64,000 nucleotides of DNA from Gordonia rubripertincta (lineage in GTDB: Bacteria; Actinomycetota; Actinomycetes; Mycobacteriales; Mycobacteriaceae), in the NCBI RefSeq assembly GCF_038024875.1, contig NZ_CP136136.1:682001-746000 (forward strand). The letters are read 5' to 3'. Shown here in pieces: positions 24,720 to 33,667 of the stretch. Numbering within the stretch: the stretch's first letter is position 1; every line of letters begins with the position of its first letter. The notes below the pieces were generated by a model. That model was given only the letters and a program-made list of their open reading frames with translations. It was not told the origin of the DNA and did not search any database. The translations under genes and the position numbers were made by a program.

Positions 24720-26084
24720 CTACAGGATCACGCCCGGATTGAGCAGCCCCTCCGGGTCGAGGGCGTTCTTGATGAGCGTGGTCAGCTCCATCACGTCCGG
24801 ACCCACCTGATCGGGCAGCCAGCCTTTCTTGAGCCGGCCCACGCCGTGTTCGCCGGTGATGGTGCCGCCCAGTTCGATGGCGAGGTCCATGATCTGACCG
24901 AACGCCGTCTGCGCCCGGTCGGCCTCTGCGGTGTCGGCCGGATCGAAGACGATCAGCGGATGCGTGTTGCCGTCGCCGGCATGCGCGATCACCGAGATCA
25001 TCACCTGGTTGTCCGCCGCGATCTTGGCGACGCCGTCGATGAGATCGGGCAGCGAGGGCAACGGGACCCCGACGTCCTCCAGCAGCAGAGATCCCAGCTT
25101 CTCCACCGCCGGGATCGCAGCACGCCGGGCGGCGGTGAACGCTTCGCCCTCGGCGGGGTCGTCGGTCGTGAAGACCTCGCCCGCGCCGTTCGACTCGAAG
25201 GCGTTCCGGATGAGTTCGACCTCCTGGGCGCCGGCCGCCCCGGGCGCATCGGACTGGGCGACGAGCAGCGCGCCCGCGTCCCGGTCGAGTCCCATGCGCA
25301 GCATGTCCTCGACCGCGTTGATCGCCACCGAGTCCATGAATTCCAGCATCGCCGGACGAATCTCACCGGTCACGGCGAGGACGGCACGACTGGCGTCGTG
25401 GACCGAGTCGAAGACCCCTACCACCGTGCTCGCCGGCCCCTGCGGCGGGAGCAGTCGCAGGGTCACCTCGGTGATGATGCCGAGGAGTCCCTCACTGCCG
25501 ACGAAGAGTTTGGTCAGCGGAAGCCCGGCGGAGTCCTTGAGCTGTTTGCCGCCCACCCGGACCGCGCGGCCGTCGGCGAGCACCACCTGCAGTCCGAGCA
25601 CGTAATCGGTGGTGACCCCGTACTTCACGCAGCACAGCCCGCCCGCATTGGTGGCGACGTTGCCGCCGATCGAACAGATCTCGAACGACGACGGGTCCGG
25701 CGGGTACCAGAGACCCTCGGCGGCAGCCGCGGCCTTGACCTCGGAGTTGAACAGCCCGGGCTGGACGACGGCGGTGCGCGTCGCGGGGTCGACGGCGATC
25801 TCGCGCATCTTCTCGGTGGAGATCATGATGGCGCCGTCCACCGCGGTCGAGCCGCCGGACAGGCTGGTGCCGGCGCCGCGCGTGATGATCGGGATCCGGT
25901 TCTCGGCGCACCACCGAACCGTCGCCTGGACCTCCTCGGTCGAGGTCGGGCGCACGAGCGCGAGCGGGGTACCGGCGTCCGGGTCGAATGCGCGGTCCTG
26001 GCGATAACCGGCGAGGATGTCGGGGTCGGTGATCACCATTCCGCCGGGGAGGGCGGCGGCCAACGAACTCGTTTCGGCACTCAT
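24720..26084 (-). CDS. FAD-linked oxidase, GlcD/D-lactate dehydrogenase type
   Basis: 454 aa from ATG 26084; GTG 26114 is possible. An FAD_binding_4 (VAO-type) domain with PIITRGAGTSLSGGSTA and SIGGNVATNAGGLCCVKYG, then a FAD-oxidase_C domain with the catalytic block VIAHAGDGNTHPLI and the terminal TGEHGVGRLKKGWL. It oxidises a 2-hydroxy acid such as glycolate, D-lactate or D-2-hydroxyglutarate to the 2-oxo acid in the cytoplasm. No GlcE/GlcF partners are adjacent, so it may pass electrons to a general carrier. Divergent from the Ddn-like gene. Confidence 0.9.
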   Translation of the reverse strand: MSAETSSLAAALPGGMVITDPDILAGYRQDRAFDPDAGTPLALVRPTSTEEVQATVRWCAENRIPIITRGAGTSLSGGSTAVDGAIMISTEKMREIAVDPATRTAVVQPGLFNSEVKAAAAAEGLWYPPDPSSFEICSIGGNVATNAGGLCCVKYGVTTDYVLGLQVVLADGRAVRVGGKQLKDSAGLPLTKLFVGSEGLLGIITEVTLRLLPPQGPASTVVGVFDSVHDASRAVLAVTGEIRPAMLEFMDSVAINAVEDMLRMGLDRDAGALLVAQSDAPGAAGAQEVELIRNAFESNGAGEVFTTDDPAEGEAFTAARRAAIPAVEKLGSLLLEDVGVPLPSLPDLIDGVAKIAADNQVMISVIAHAGDGNTHPLIVFDPADTAEADRAQTAFGQIMDLAIELGGTITGEHGVGRLKKGWLPDQVGPDVMELTTLIKNALDPEGLLNPGVIL

Positions 26085-26171
26085 GCGTTCAGCGTATTCT
26101 TCGACGCCCGGCACGCGGTTTCACTTCGAGACACCTGCCGGTCAGAGCTCTGTAGGCGTATCAAGGAGGTC

Positions 26172-26597
26172 GTGAACGACTTCAATTCGACCATCATCAA
26201 CGAGTTCCGCGCCAACAACGGACATGTCGAGACCGCGGGCTTCGGGAAGAACCTCGTCTTGCTGCACACCCTCGGCGCCAAGTCCGGCGAGCCGCGCATC
26301 AGCCCGCTGTTCGGCCTCGCCGACGACGGGTCGTGGCTCGTCATCGGCTCCTTCGCGGGTTCGCCGACGACGCCGGCCTGGGTACACAACCTCCGGGCGC
26401 ACCCCGACTCGGTTGCCGTCGAAGCCCCCGCAGCCGAGGGCATCGAACGCCACGAGACCCAGGTCGCCGAGATCACCGACGCCGACTGGGAGGCCGCCTG
26501 GGCGAAGTTCACGGCGTTCACCGACCAGTTCGTCAAGTACACCGAGACCGCCCAGGGACGGAAGTTCCCGATCTTCCGGCTGACACCGAAATCCTGA
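26172..26597 (+). CDS. Ddn-like deazaflavin (F420)-dependent nitroreductase family protein
   Basis: 141 aa from GTG 26172, chosen because AAGGAGG lies 2-8 bp upstream. Split beta-barrel fold: LVLLHTLGAKSGEPRISPLF (the TxGRKSG-like phosphate motif region), DGSWLVIGSFAGSPTTPAW and VHNLRAHPDSVAVE are the family blocks of mycobacterial Ddn. The family uses reduced F420, found across actinobacteria. Substrate unknown. An ORF on from the kinase gene 86 bp downstream on the same strand. Confidence 0.88.
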   Translation: MNDFNSTIINEFRANNGHVETAGFGKNLVLLHTLGAKSGEPRISPLFGLADDGSWLVIGSFAGSPTTPAWVHNLRAHPDSVAVEAPAAEGIERHETQVAEITDADWEAAWAKFTAFTDQFVKYTETAQGRKFPIFRLTPKS

Positions 26598-26683
26598 CGG
26601 TCGAGTCCGATTCCGGCACCCGGGTCTCGACACCCTCGTCCGGCACCGCACCCGCGGATCGTCGTCGCTCTACCCTGGGCAGG

Positions 26684-27628
26684 GTGTTCGAGGCTGGCGA
26701 CCGGGTAGACGGCTTCACCATCGACGAGTTCGTCGGCGGTGGTGCGAGCGCGGACGTCTTCCGTGCCCATCGCGAGGACGGCGACGGACCGGTCGCGCTG
26801 AAGGTGCTGCACCCGAACGCCGCCGATCACGCCCGGGTCCGCGAACGGTTCGAGCGCGAGTTCGGGATCGCCTCGCTCCTCGACCACCCGCACATCGTCC
26901 GGATGCGGGCTCACGGCGAGATCGCCGCGCCGCCCGGCTCTCTCGGCCCTCGCCACCAACCGTCGATGTGGCTGGCGATGCAGTACGCCGCCGGCCCGGC
27001 GGCCACCGCACTCGTCCCCGGCGGCAACGCCGAACCCGACGTGGACACGATCCTCAGAGTGGCCGGACAGATCGCCGACGCCCTCGACCACGCGCACGGA
27101 CAGGACATTCTTCACCGTGACGTCAAGCCCGCGAACATTCTGCTCTCCCGGCCGCTCGGCTCCGACGCGGACGACCCCACCCCGGTGGACGCCTATCTCT
27201 CCGATTTCGGGATCGCCCAATTCCTCGACGACACAAGGCCGCTCGCGCGCAACGGCCGGGTACAGGGTTCCATCGGGTATGCCTCGCCGGAACTACTTCA
27301 GGCACATCGCCTTTCCCCGGCCAGCGACAACTACTCGTTCGCGTGCAGCCTCGTCGAACTGTTCACCGGCACACCGCCGTATCCGCGGCACACGTCCTTC
27401 GCGATCACCTACGCACACATCAACGACGACCCGCCGCGGCTCACCCGGCGCCGTCCGTGGCTCCCGTCGGCAATGGATTCGATCTTCGCCAAGGCGCTCG
27501 CCAAAGCACCACAGGACCGCTATCCGACGTGTGCGGAATTCGTAGACATCCTGGTCCGCCTCATGCGTGACGTGCCCGTCCCCGAGCCGACCCGATCGCG
27601 ATGGTGGGGGCGTCCGCGTCATCCGTGA
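26684..27628 (+). CDS. soluble serine/threonine protein kinase
   Basis: 314 aa from GTG 26684. Complete kinase domain: G-loop FVGGGASADVF, ATP Lys in VALKVLHP, catalytic loop HRDVKPANILL, DFG in YLSDFGIAQFL, activation-segment end GYASPELLQ and SFACSLVELFTGTPPY. It ends soon after the kinase domain (WWGRPRHP) with no TM, PASTA or other sensor domain, unlike PknA/PknB. The VVxKxxx activation-loop Thr pattern is not obvious. Possibly co-transcribed with the Ddn-like gene. Substrates unknown. Confidence 0.9.
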   Translation: MFEAGDRVDGFTIDEFVGGGASADVFRAHREDGDGPVALKVLHPNAADHARVRERFEREFGIASLLDHPHIVRMRAHGEIAAPPGSLGPRHQPSMWLAMQYAAGPAATALVPGGNAEPDVDTILRVAGQIADALDHAHGQDILHRDVKPANILLSRPLGSDADDPTPVDAYLSDFGIAQFLDDTRPLARNGRVQGSIGYASPELLQAHRLSPASDNYSFACSLVELFTGTPPYPRHTSFAITYAHINDDPPRLTRRRPWLPSAMDSIFAKALAKAPQDRYPTCAEFVDILVRLMRDVPVPEPTRSRWWGRPRHP

Positions 27629-27643
27629 CGGACCGCCCGCCGG

Positions 27644-28771
27644 TCAGGTCTCGTCGAGTCGGTAGACGCGAACCGCGGTGTCGCGGAAGATACGTCGCAA
27701 CGCCTCGTCTCCCCACTGGGACGCACAATCGACGAGGGCACCGACGAGGACGTCGATCGCCGCGTTGGGGCGGTCGATCGGGTAGTTCGAGCCGAACATG
27801 ATGCGGTCCGAACCGAAGTGGGTGACGACGTGTTCGACGAACGGGCCGATCATCTCGCACAGCGTCGCCTGCCCCCCGATGTTGCCCCACCGTTCGCGGC
27901 CGTAACCGAGAACCGGCATGGCCAGTCCGGAAAGCTTCACCACCACATTGCGATACGACGCCAGGGTGGTCATCCGTTCCCGCCACAACCGCCAGATGTC
28001 CGCGCGCGCCGCGGCCGTCGCACCGGTGCGCGTCCCGATCGGGCCGAACACCCCGGCCGGCATCCCGAAGTGATTCAGCACGATAGTCGTGTCGGGATAC
28101 TCCCGCGCCAGCACGACGACGTCGTAGAGCTGGTGGGAGTAGACCGCAGCCTCGAAGACGAGCTTGCGCCCAGCCAGTTCGGCGAAACCGTCGAGGAAAG
28201 CCGGCGACGCCAGGATGTTGTCGGCGTCGCCGCCGTCGCGGACACGCGGATCGGGATGGCGCGTCGCCACCAGGCGGACACCTCGAACCCGCGGCGAGAC
28301 CGCGAACTGCTGATTCAGCGTCTCGGCGAAGTCATGGTCGCGCGGGTCACCGTGAGCCACGATCGCCCCCAGACGCGGAGCCCCCGAGTGACCGAACGGA
28401 AGTCGCTCCAGGTAGCGCGTCTCCTCCACGGCAGTGCTGTGTGCCGACGCCTGCTCCCCAGCGGGTAGGGCCTTGCGCCAGTGCGACTCGACGTGCACCA
28501 CGGTGTCGATGGGCACCCCGACGACCGTCGAGACGAGAGCCGCGTCGGTGGCGTACTGCCGTGGCTCGTACGGGCGCGCGACCGTTCGCGGTGTCAGCAC
28601 GAACTCCCGGTCGGCGCGCGAGGCGATGAACGGGAATGCCCGGTCCCCCAATCGGGGGACGAGCCCGTACAGCCGCGACGAGCGTGTCACCGCCCATGGG
28701 GTGCGCCGCGGATCCCAGTGCTGCACATGCGCGTCGACGATGGCCGGGAGGACACCGTCGAGGGACGTCAT
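27644..28771 (-). CDS. amidohydrolase family (amidohydrolase_2) metal-dependent hydrolase
   Basis: 375 aa from ATG 28771. TIM-barrel amidohydrolase: N-terminal IVDAHVQHWDP, VVHVESHW, VRGVRLVATRHPD, VLNHFGMPAGVFGP and C-terminal FGSNYPIDRPNA. The usual HxH metal motif reads HVQH, and the late metal-site Asp is Asn (GSNYP), a variant also seen in lactone hydrolases of this family. Likely a lactonase or decarboxylase acting on a small carboxylate; substrate unknown. Convergent with the kinase and divergent from the flavohaemoprotein. Confidence 0.85.
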   Translation of the reverse strand: MTSLDGVLPAIVDAHVQHWDPRRTPWAVTRSSRLYGLVPRLGDRAFPFIASRADREFVLTPRTVARPYEPRQYATDAALVSTVVGVPIDTVVHVESHWRKALPAGEQASAHSTAVEETRYLERLPFGHSGAPRLGAIVAHGDPRDHDFAETLNQQFAVSPRVRGVRLVATRHPDPRVRDGGDADNILASPAFLDGFAELAGRKLVFEAAVYSHQLYDVVVLAREYPDTTIVLNHFGMPAGVFGPIGTRTGATAAARADIWRLWRERMTTLASYRNVVVKLSGLAMPVLGYGRERWGNIGGQATLCEMIGPFVEHVVTHFGSDRIMFGSNYPIDRPNAAIDVLVGALVDCASQWGDEALRRIFRDTAVRVYRLDET

Positions 28772-28902
28772 GCTGGTACCTTGCCACACCGGATCACAGT
28801 CCGACATACGATGACGGATCCTGAATTCTGTACCGTCGGGCGTTAGGGTTGAGCTCTCGGAACAGGCGGGGGACGAACGCCGACGGAGGTTGTCCACAGA
28901 GA

Positions 28903-30054
28903 ATGGCGAGCCACTCACGCCACACGTTGCATCAGCTGCGAACAGCGGTGAACCGACAGCCCGACCGGTTCGTGACCAACGTCTACACCCGGATGTTCGC
29001 GATCGATCCTGACCTTCGGGATCTGTTCGGCGTCTCGATGGCCGCACAGCAGATCGCCTTCCATCGCGTGATCGACCACGTTCTCGAGGCCATTCCCGCG
29101 GAGTCCGGTCACGCCGACCTCGTCGAGTTCCTCGCCCAGCTCGGCCGCGACCATCGCAAGTTCGGGGTCGAACCCGAGCACTATCACGTAATGTATGCGG
29201 CCCTCATGGGCGAGTTCGCCAGTCTGATGGAGGGGTACTGGGACGAGGAGGCACAGCAGACCGTCTCACAGGCGATGATGCTCGTCACCGGCGTGATGCG
29301 CGGGGCCGCCGAGACCGCCACCCATCCCGCCCGGTGGACGGCGGAAGTCGTGGAGAAGTACCGCATCAGCCGCGACCTCGCCGTCGTGCGTCTCATCTCG
29401 CATGCGCCGCTGACGTTCCACGTCGGCCAGTACCTCGAGGTGCACGTCCCGCAATGGCCCAAGCAGTGGCGCAACTTCTCGCCGTCGATCCCGCCGAACC
29501 CGGCCGGCGAGCTGGAGTTCCACGTCCGGGCCATTCAGGGTGGGACGGTCAGCTCGGCCATCGTCAGCGAGACCAGCATCGGCGACGTCTGGACCCTGTC
29601 GCAGAGCCATGGCACGCTGCACGTCGACCGGGATCGGCCCGTCCTGATGGTGGCCGGCGGCACCGGACTGGCCCCCCTGCGTGCTCTGCTCATCGAGATG
29701 TCCAAGCGCGCGGACTCGCCCCCGACACACATCTTCTACGGGATGCGCTACCCCGGTGAGCTCTATGACCTGAGCGTTCTGCGACGGATCGCGTCCACCA
29801 ATCCGTGGTTGCAGGTCACCGCGGTGTCGGAGGAGGAGAGCGATCCGTGGTGGATCACCGCGGTGGCGACGCCGGCCGAACTCGGGATCGACCACGAGAT
29901 CGGCACGCTCGCCGACGTCGTCGTCAACGCCGGGAACTGGCAGGACCACCAGGTGCTCATCGCCGGATCGGCGCAGATGATCGAGGCGACCCGACGCAAA
30001 CTCATCATCGCCGGGGTCCGCGCGAGCCGCATCCAACACGACCCGGTGTACTGA
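28903..30054 (+). CDS. flavohaemoprotein (globin plus FAD/NAD reductase)
   Basis: 383 aa. Residues ~1-140 are a globin (RFVTNVYTRMFAIDPDLRDL, proximal His region DHRKFGVEPEHYHVMYAAL). Residues ~150-383 are a ferredoxin-NADP-reductase-like module: FAD motif WRNFSPSI in place of RxYS, NAD motif MVAGGTGLAPLRALL and HIFYGMR. It is shorter than canonical Hmp (~400) and belongs to the actinobacterial type II flavohaemoglobin-like group. Probable nitric oxide dioxygenase or lactate-linked electron transfer protein. ATG 28903 lies in a modest GAGA context; its promoter must lie in the 131-bp divergent gap. Confidence 0.85.
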   Translation: MASHSRHTLHQLRTAVNRQPDRFVTNVYTRMFAIDPDLRDLFGVSMAAQQIAFHRVIDHVLEAIPAESGHADLVEFLAQLGRDHRKFGVEPEHYHVMYAALMGEFASLMEGYWDEEAQQTVSQAMMLVTGVMRGAAETATHPARWTAEVVEKYRISRDLAVVRLISHAPLTFHVGQYLEVHVPQWPKQWRNFSPSIPPNPAGELEFHVRAIQGGTVSSAIVSETSIGDVWTLSQSHGTLHVDRDRPVLMVAGGTGLAPLRALLIEMSKRADSPPTHIFYGMRYPGELYDLSVLRRIASTNPWLQVTAVSEEESDPWWITAVATPAELGIDHEIGTLADVVVNAGNWQDHQVLIAGSAQMIEATRRKLIIAGVRASRIQHDPVY

Positions 30055-30062
30055 CGCGCCGG

Positions 30063-31148
30063 TCAGGGCGTCAGGGCGCCGGCGATCCGGCTGCGGGGAC
30101 CTCGACCGTGGTCGTCTCGGTCTCGGTGATGGTGAACGGTCCCGGGATCTCCTCGGTCACCGTGGTCGTGCGGGTGACCGGGCGCGGCGTGCTGGTGATC
30201 GTGGTCGTGCGGGCCCGTCCGGTCTCGGTCTCGGTCTGGGGTGACCGTCTTCGCGTCGGCGGTGATCGTGACGGCCGCTGGTGTCTCGGTGACCGTCACC
30301 TGAGTCGGTTCGGGGGTCTCGCCCTCGGCGGCCAGGAGCAGGGTCAGGCCGACCGCGCCGAGAAACACCGCGGCACCGATCGCAGCGCCGACGAACCACC
30401 AGCGTCGTCCGGTCGACACCCGCGTGGCCGCCGCCGGGGCCGACAGCGCCACCAGGGCGGCGTCGGCCGCGCCGATCGCCGAGGCGAGCGGCGGATTGTC
30501 CGCGACGGTGACGGGACGCTGGGCGGCGTATTCGAAGGCGGGGGCGATGCCCGGCATCTCCGCGCCGGGTCCGACCACGATGATCGAGGTGATGTCTCGA
30601 CCGCGCGGCAGCTTGGCGATCGCGGTTGCCAGTGCCGATGCCCCGTCGGGATCGGTGACGGACGCGAGCCGGTGGGTGGTGAAATCGGCTGTTCCGAGGA
30701 CCGCCCCCGAGGTCGTGTCGACCGTGGCCACCGTCGTACCGGATGCCGGTGCGGCCTCCCGATCGAGATCCACGACCGCGACGACGCCGCCACGGGTGGC
30801 ATGAGTGCACGCGATCTCGGCGAGTGCCGAGGCGTAACCGGTGACGACGACACGGTCGTGCCAGGATTCGGCGGCGCCACTCGACCCGAAGGCCTGTGAC
30901 AGGTGCTTGCGGACGTCCTCGCGGGACACGGAGACACCGATCAGGTCGACGACGACGGGCACCGAATCGACCAGCTCGACGATCGCGGCCTCTACCGCGG
31001 GAGCCGACGGATCAGGCAGGTCGACGAGGTTGCTGGCCAGGATGTGGCCATCGGCGTCGCGCACCACGGATGCGATCTGATCGTCCACGACGGATATCCC
31101 GAGAACCACGGATCCGGGCAGTCCCCCACTCGCCGGATCTTGGGTCAT
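30063..31148 (-). pseudogene. membrane-anchored actin-like/DUF7159-like protein, frameshifted in its Thr-rich tail
   Basis: Start ATG 31148 after GGAGG. An N-terminal globular domain of ~225 residues has alternating beta strands like a small sugar-kinase/Hsp70-type fold (VVLGISVVDDQIASVVRD, VVVTGYASALAE). One TM follows (WWFVGAAIGAAVFLGAVGLTL), then an extracellular tail with VTVTETP repeats. After KTVTP the frame turns into Asp/His repeats. Removing one G of the run 30238-30241 restores QTETETG, TTTITSTPRPVTRTTTVTEE and ends at TGA 30071. So the gene carries one extra base, or the sequence does. Function unknown; the domain assignment is tentative. Confidence 0.6.
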
Positions 31149-31231
31149 CGTCACCTCCACATCGACATTTGCCCATGCAGCCTAACGGCTGGGGCCGAAT
31201 CTGTGGCAGCCGGACCGTCGGTGGTACCTCG

Positions 31232-32326
31232 TCAGACCGAGTCGGCGGGATGCTGGGTGTACGCGGCGTCGCGTACCGCCTCGTCGGTCTCCAACCCCGC
31301 ACCGAGCGCCCCGCCGACGGTTGCCAGTGAGCACGTCAGCCACGCGACCTCCAGGTAGTCGGTGATTCCGGGGTCGTGACCGAGGGCGTCGCCGAAGACC
31401 TGAGGGACCACGAGGCACAGCGCGCCGACGGTCGCGAGGACGAAGAGAGCGGCATAGAACGCCGCGACCCCCAGCGCGACGGTGATGACGGTGACGGTGT
31501 TGAACAGGACGATCTGTTCGCGCGACTGCCGCGACGATCCTCGTTCCCAGAGGTTGGCGCCGATGATCAGGGTGGCGGTGATGGCGACGATCGAGCCGAC
31601 GGCGACGCCGGTGAGGCGGACCCAACCGAAGGTGTCGGCCAGCAGCCAGATGTCGGCGGTGACCAGCGCGAAGACCCCGGCCGCGATGGCGCCGGTCAGT
31701 GCCCGGGTCAGCCCGAGGGCGAGGCGCCACGGCCGGTTGGCGCGCACCATCCCGGAGAGGAGGCGGAGATTGCCGGTGAGCACCCGGGCGGTGAAGGCGG
31801 TGCCCTCGTCGTCGACGTCGGTGCCCAACTGGCGGACGCGGTGCCGCAGCGGCGACTTCGACGGGGACTTCTCGTGGTCTCGGAGGTCGTCGGCGTCGGC
31901 ACCGAGGAGTCGGCCGACGAGACCGATGACCGTGGTCCGCGCCCGCTGTCGTAGTCCGGTCGGACCAAGGGCGGGCACCGACAGGACCGCGACGCCGTGC
32001 ACCGCGTTCGCATGCGCGACGACGGGGCGCCGGCCCACGTGGAGGGGGAGGTCGGTCAGACAGACCACCAGGTCCCATTCACGTTCGAGGAGAACGTCTC
32101 TCGCGGCGTCGACGATCTGGGCGTCGGTCGCGGGCGGCTGCACCAGGGATGCCTCGACGACCTCGATCTGCCATCGGGCTCCGGGGAAGCTGGTCTGGAC
32201 GTGCTCGGTCAGGTCTGCGTCGACGAGCTTGCGCGCGAGCCCGATCGGTTGTCCGGGAGCGGCCACGACTCCGAGGACGACCACCGCTTCCTCGCCGGAT
32301 GACGGCGAATCGTCCTCGAATTCCAT
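31232..32326 (-). CDS. actinobacterial membrane protein of unknown function
   Basis: 364 aa. A soluble N-terminal half (to ~200) contains an alternating beta/alpha domain (WDLVVCLTDLPLHVGRRPVV). It is followed by four predicted membrane helices: ALTGAIAAGVFALVTADIWLL, TGVAVGSIVAITATLIIGA, TVTVITVALGVAAFYAALF, and the DYLEVAWLTCSLATVGGALGA end. I do not recognise a named family. It is 71 bp upstream of the anchored protein gene on the same strand, and both may be one transcript. Confidence 0.75.
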   Translation of the reverse strand: MEFEDDSPSSGEEAVVVLGVVAAPGQPIGLARKLVDADLTEHVQTSFPGARWQIEVVEASLVQPPATDAQIVDAARDVLLEREWDLVVCLTDLPLHVGRRPVVAHANAVHGVAVLSVPALGPTGLRQRARTTVIGLVGRLLGADADDLRDHEKSPSKSPLRHRVRQLGTDVDDEGTAFTARVLTGNLRLLSGMVRANRPWRLALGLTRALTGAIAAGVFALVTADIWLLADTFGWVRLTGVAVGSIVAITATLIIGANLWERGSSRQSREQIVLFNTVTVITVALGVAAFYAALFVLATVGALCLVVPQVFGDALGHDPGITDYLEVAWLTCSLATVGGALGAGLETDEAVRDAAYTQHPADSV

Positions 32327-32365
32327 GGAGAGGCTTCCTTTCGCGGCCGCCCCGGGACGGCCTGA

Positions 32366-32668
32366 TCAGGCGTTGAAGGTCTCGATCAGGGTGTGCTGTT
32401 CGACGGCCGACGGAGCCTGCATGCCCGAGGCCTGGTCGTCGGAGTGCGATGCGCGGAACGAATCAGACTTCAGCCACGCCAGGAAGTCCTCCTTGGCGTC
32501 GAACTCCATGGTGGAAACGTAGGGCAGGCCCTCGGCCTCCGGACGCATCAGGGTGGCGCGGTGCAGGCCGGGAACACCCTTGAGCGTGGTGCGCATGGAG
32601 TCCGAGAATGCCTTCTCGAAGGCCTCGGCGTTCTCGGTGACATCGATGCGGTTGGTGATCACGAACAT
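32366..32668 (-). CDS. antibiotic biosynthesis monooxygenase fold, IsdG/MhuD-like haem-degrading enzyme
   Basis: 100 aa from ATG 32668. The ABM domain keeps the haem-oxygenase triad of IsdG/MhuD: Asn6 (FVITNRI), Trp65 (FLAWLKS) and His75 (RASHSDD). The Trp-His spacing is identical to IsdG. It also has GLHRATLMRPEAEG, matching the GF..xxxLRP strand of the family. Probable cytoplasmic haem degradation for iron release. No haem transporter is next to it; the SRPBCC gene upstream is the only same-strand neighbour. Confidence 0.8.
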   Translation of the reverse strand: MFVITNRIDVTENAEAFEKAFSDSMRTTLKGVPGLHRATLMRPEAEGLPYVSTMEFDAKEDFLAWLKSDSFRASHSDDQASGMQAPSAVEQHTLIETFNA

Positions 32669-32743
32669 TTCGTCGACTCCTGGTGCGGGTCTGATAGGTC
32701 TCCGCCATCTTATCGACATGCTGTCGGCAAGATGGCGGTGGCA

Positions 32744-33211
32744 TCAGCCGAACCGGTTTGCGAGCGCGCGGAGCGTGCCCTCGATGCCCTGCCCGTTCTT
32801 CTTGTCGTAACCGATCAGCTCCATGATCTTCGGGAACTTGAGCGTGGAGTAGTCGAAGGTCTCGGTGACCTGCGTGGTGGTCGGCGACGTGGCGACGAGC
32901 TCCCAACGCCAGTGATGGCCCATGGGGTGCTTCCACTCGACGACGCGGTCGGTGTCGACGTCGGTCGCGGTGGAGGTGATCGTGTACGGAACACCGAACT
33001 GCTTCATCCCGACGCTGAATCGCGCGCCGGGGGTGAGCTTTTCCGGACCCTTGACAGGCGTGTCCCGCACCGTCCCCGAACCGTCCAGTTCGGGATGACG
33101 ATGCGGGTTGGCGATGAGAGCGAAGACCTCGGCAGCCGGCGCGTCGACGACGATGCGCCGTGAAACGCGGTGCGGGCCCGTGTCAACGGTGGTGACGGTG
33201 TCGGAAGCCAT
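32744..33211 (-). CDS. SRPBCC (polyketide cyclase/START-like) protein
   Basis: 155 aa. Typical SRPBCC start VSRRIVVDAPAAEVFALIANPHRHPELDGSGTV with the helix-grip pattern, then WKHPMGHHWRWELVATSPTTTQVTETFDYS and a C-terminal helix ending LRALANRFG. A small hydrophobic ligand cavity is expected. Ligand unknown. Lies 55 bp after hspR on the same strand, so heat-shock read-through is possible. Confidence 0.85.
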   Translation of the reverse strand: MASDTVTTVDTGPHRVSRRIVVDAPAAEVFALIANPHRHPELDGSGTVRDTPVKGPEKLTPGARFSVGMKQFGVPYTITSTATDVDTDRVVEWKHPMGHHWRWELVATSPTTTQVTETFDYSTLKFPKIMELIGYDKKNGQGIEGTLRALANRFG

Positions 33212-33265
33212 ACCTCCAAGGTACGCGGGACCTACCGGTCGCCCTGACGAAACGAACCGGACCGT

Positions 33266-33664
33266 TCAGTCGCCGGAGCGCTTCCGCCGCGGCTGCCACA
33301 CGACGAGGGCATTGGTCCGGGGCACCGGGACGAGCTCGCCCCCGCGACGATTCCGCGACGCAGCGACCTCGTCGGAGAGCTCACGGACACGCTGCTGCAG
33401 CGCTTCGACCTGATTGCTCAGGTCGATGATCCGTTTGATCCCTGCGAGGTTGACGCCCTCCTCCTGCGAGAGACGCTGGATCTCACGCAGGAGGTCGACG
33501 TCGCGGGAGGAGTAGCGGCGACCGCCGCCGCTCGTGCGTTGCGGGGTGACCAGACCGAGACGGTCATAGGTCCGCAGGGTCTGGGCGTGCATGCCGGCGA
33601 GCTCGGCGGCCACCGAGATCATGAAGGTCGCGCCGTCGGCGTCGAAGTTCTTCTGACCGGCCAT
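33266..33664 (-). CDS. hspR: heat-shock repressor HspR (MerR family)
   Basis: 132 aa. MerR winged helix MISVAAELAGMHAQTLRTYD with the RLGLV wing, then the coiled coil (LSNQVEALQQRVRELSDEV), and a conserved basic/hydrophobic tail VVWQPRRKR typical of HspR. Its start is 3 bp after the dnaJ stop; last gene of the dnaK operon, as in mycobacteria and Streptomyces. It binds HAIR boxes together with DnaK as co-repressor; matching boxes are present upstream of dnaK and lon in this window. Confidence 0.95.
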   Translation of the reverse strand: MAGQKNFDADGATFMISVAAELAGMHAQTLRTYDRLGLVTPQRTSGGGRRYSSRDVDLLREIQRLSQEEGVNLAGIKRIIDLSNQVEALQQRVRELSDEVAASRNRRGGELVPVPRTNALVVWQPRRKRSGD

Positions 33665-33667
33665 GAC

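Noticed and set aside
24550..24810. Possible leader peptide or small gene beginning ATGCTCGTTTTT
   Set aside because: It runs straight through the terminator hairpin into the antisense of the GlcD gene; no ribosome site.
27839..28100. Possible fusion or extension of the amidohydrolase beyond 28771
   Set aside because: The in-frame sequence upstream is Arg-rich and crosses the divergent promoter of the flavohaemoprotein gene.
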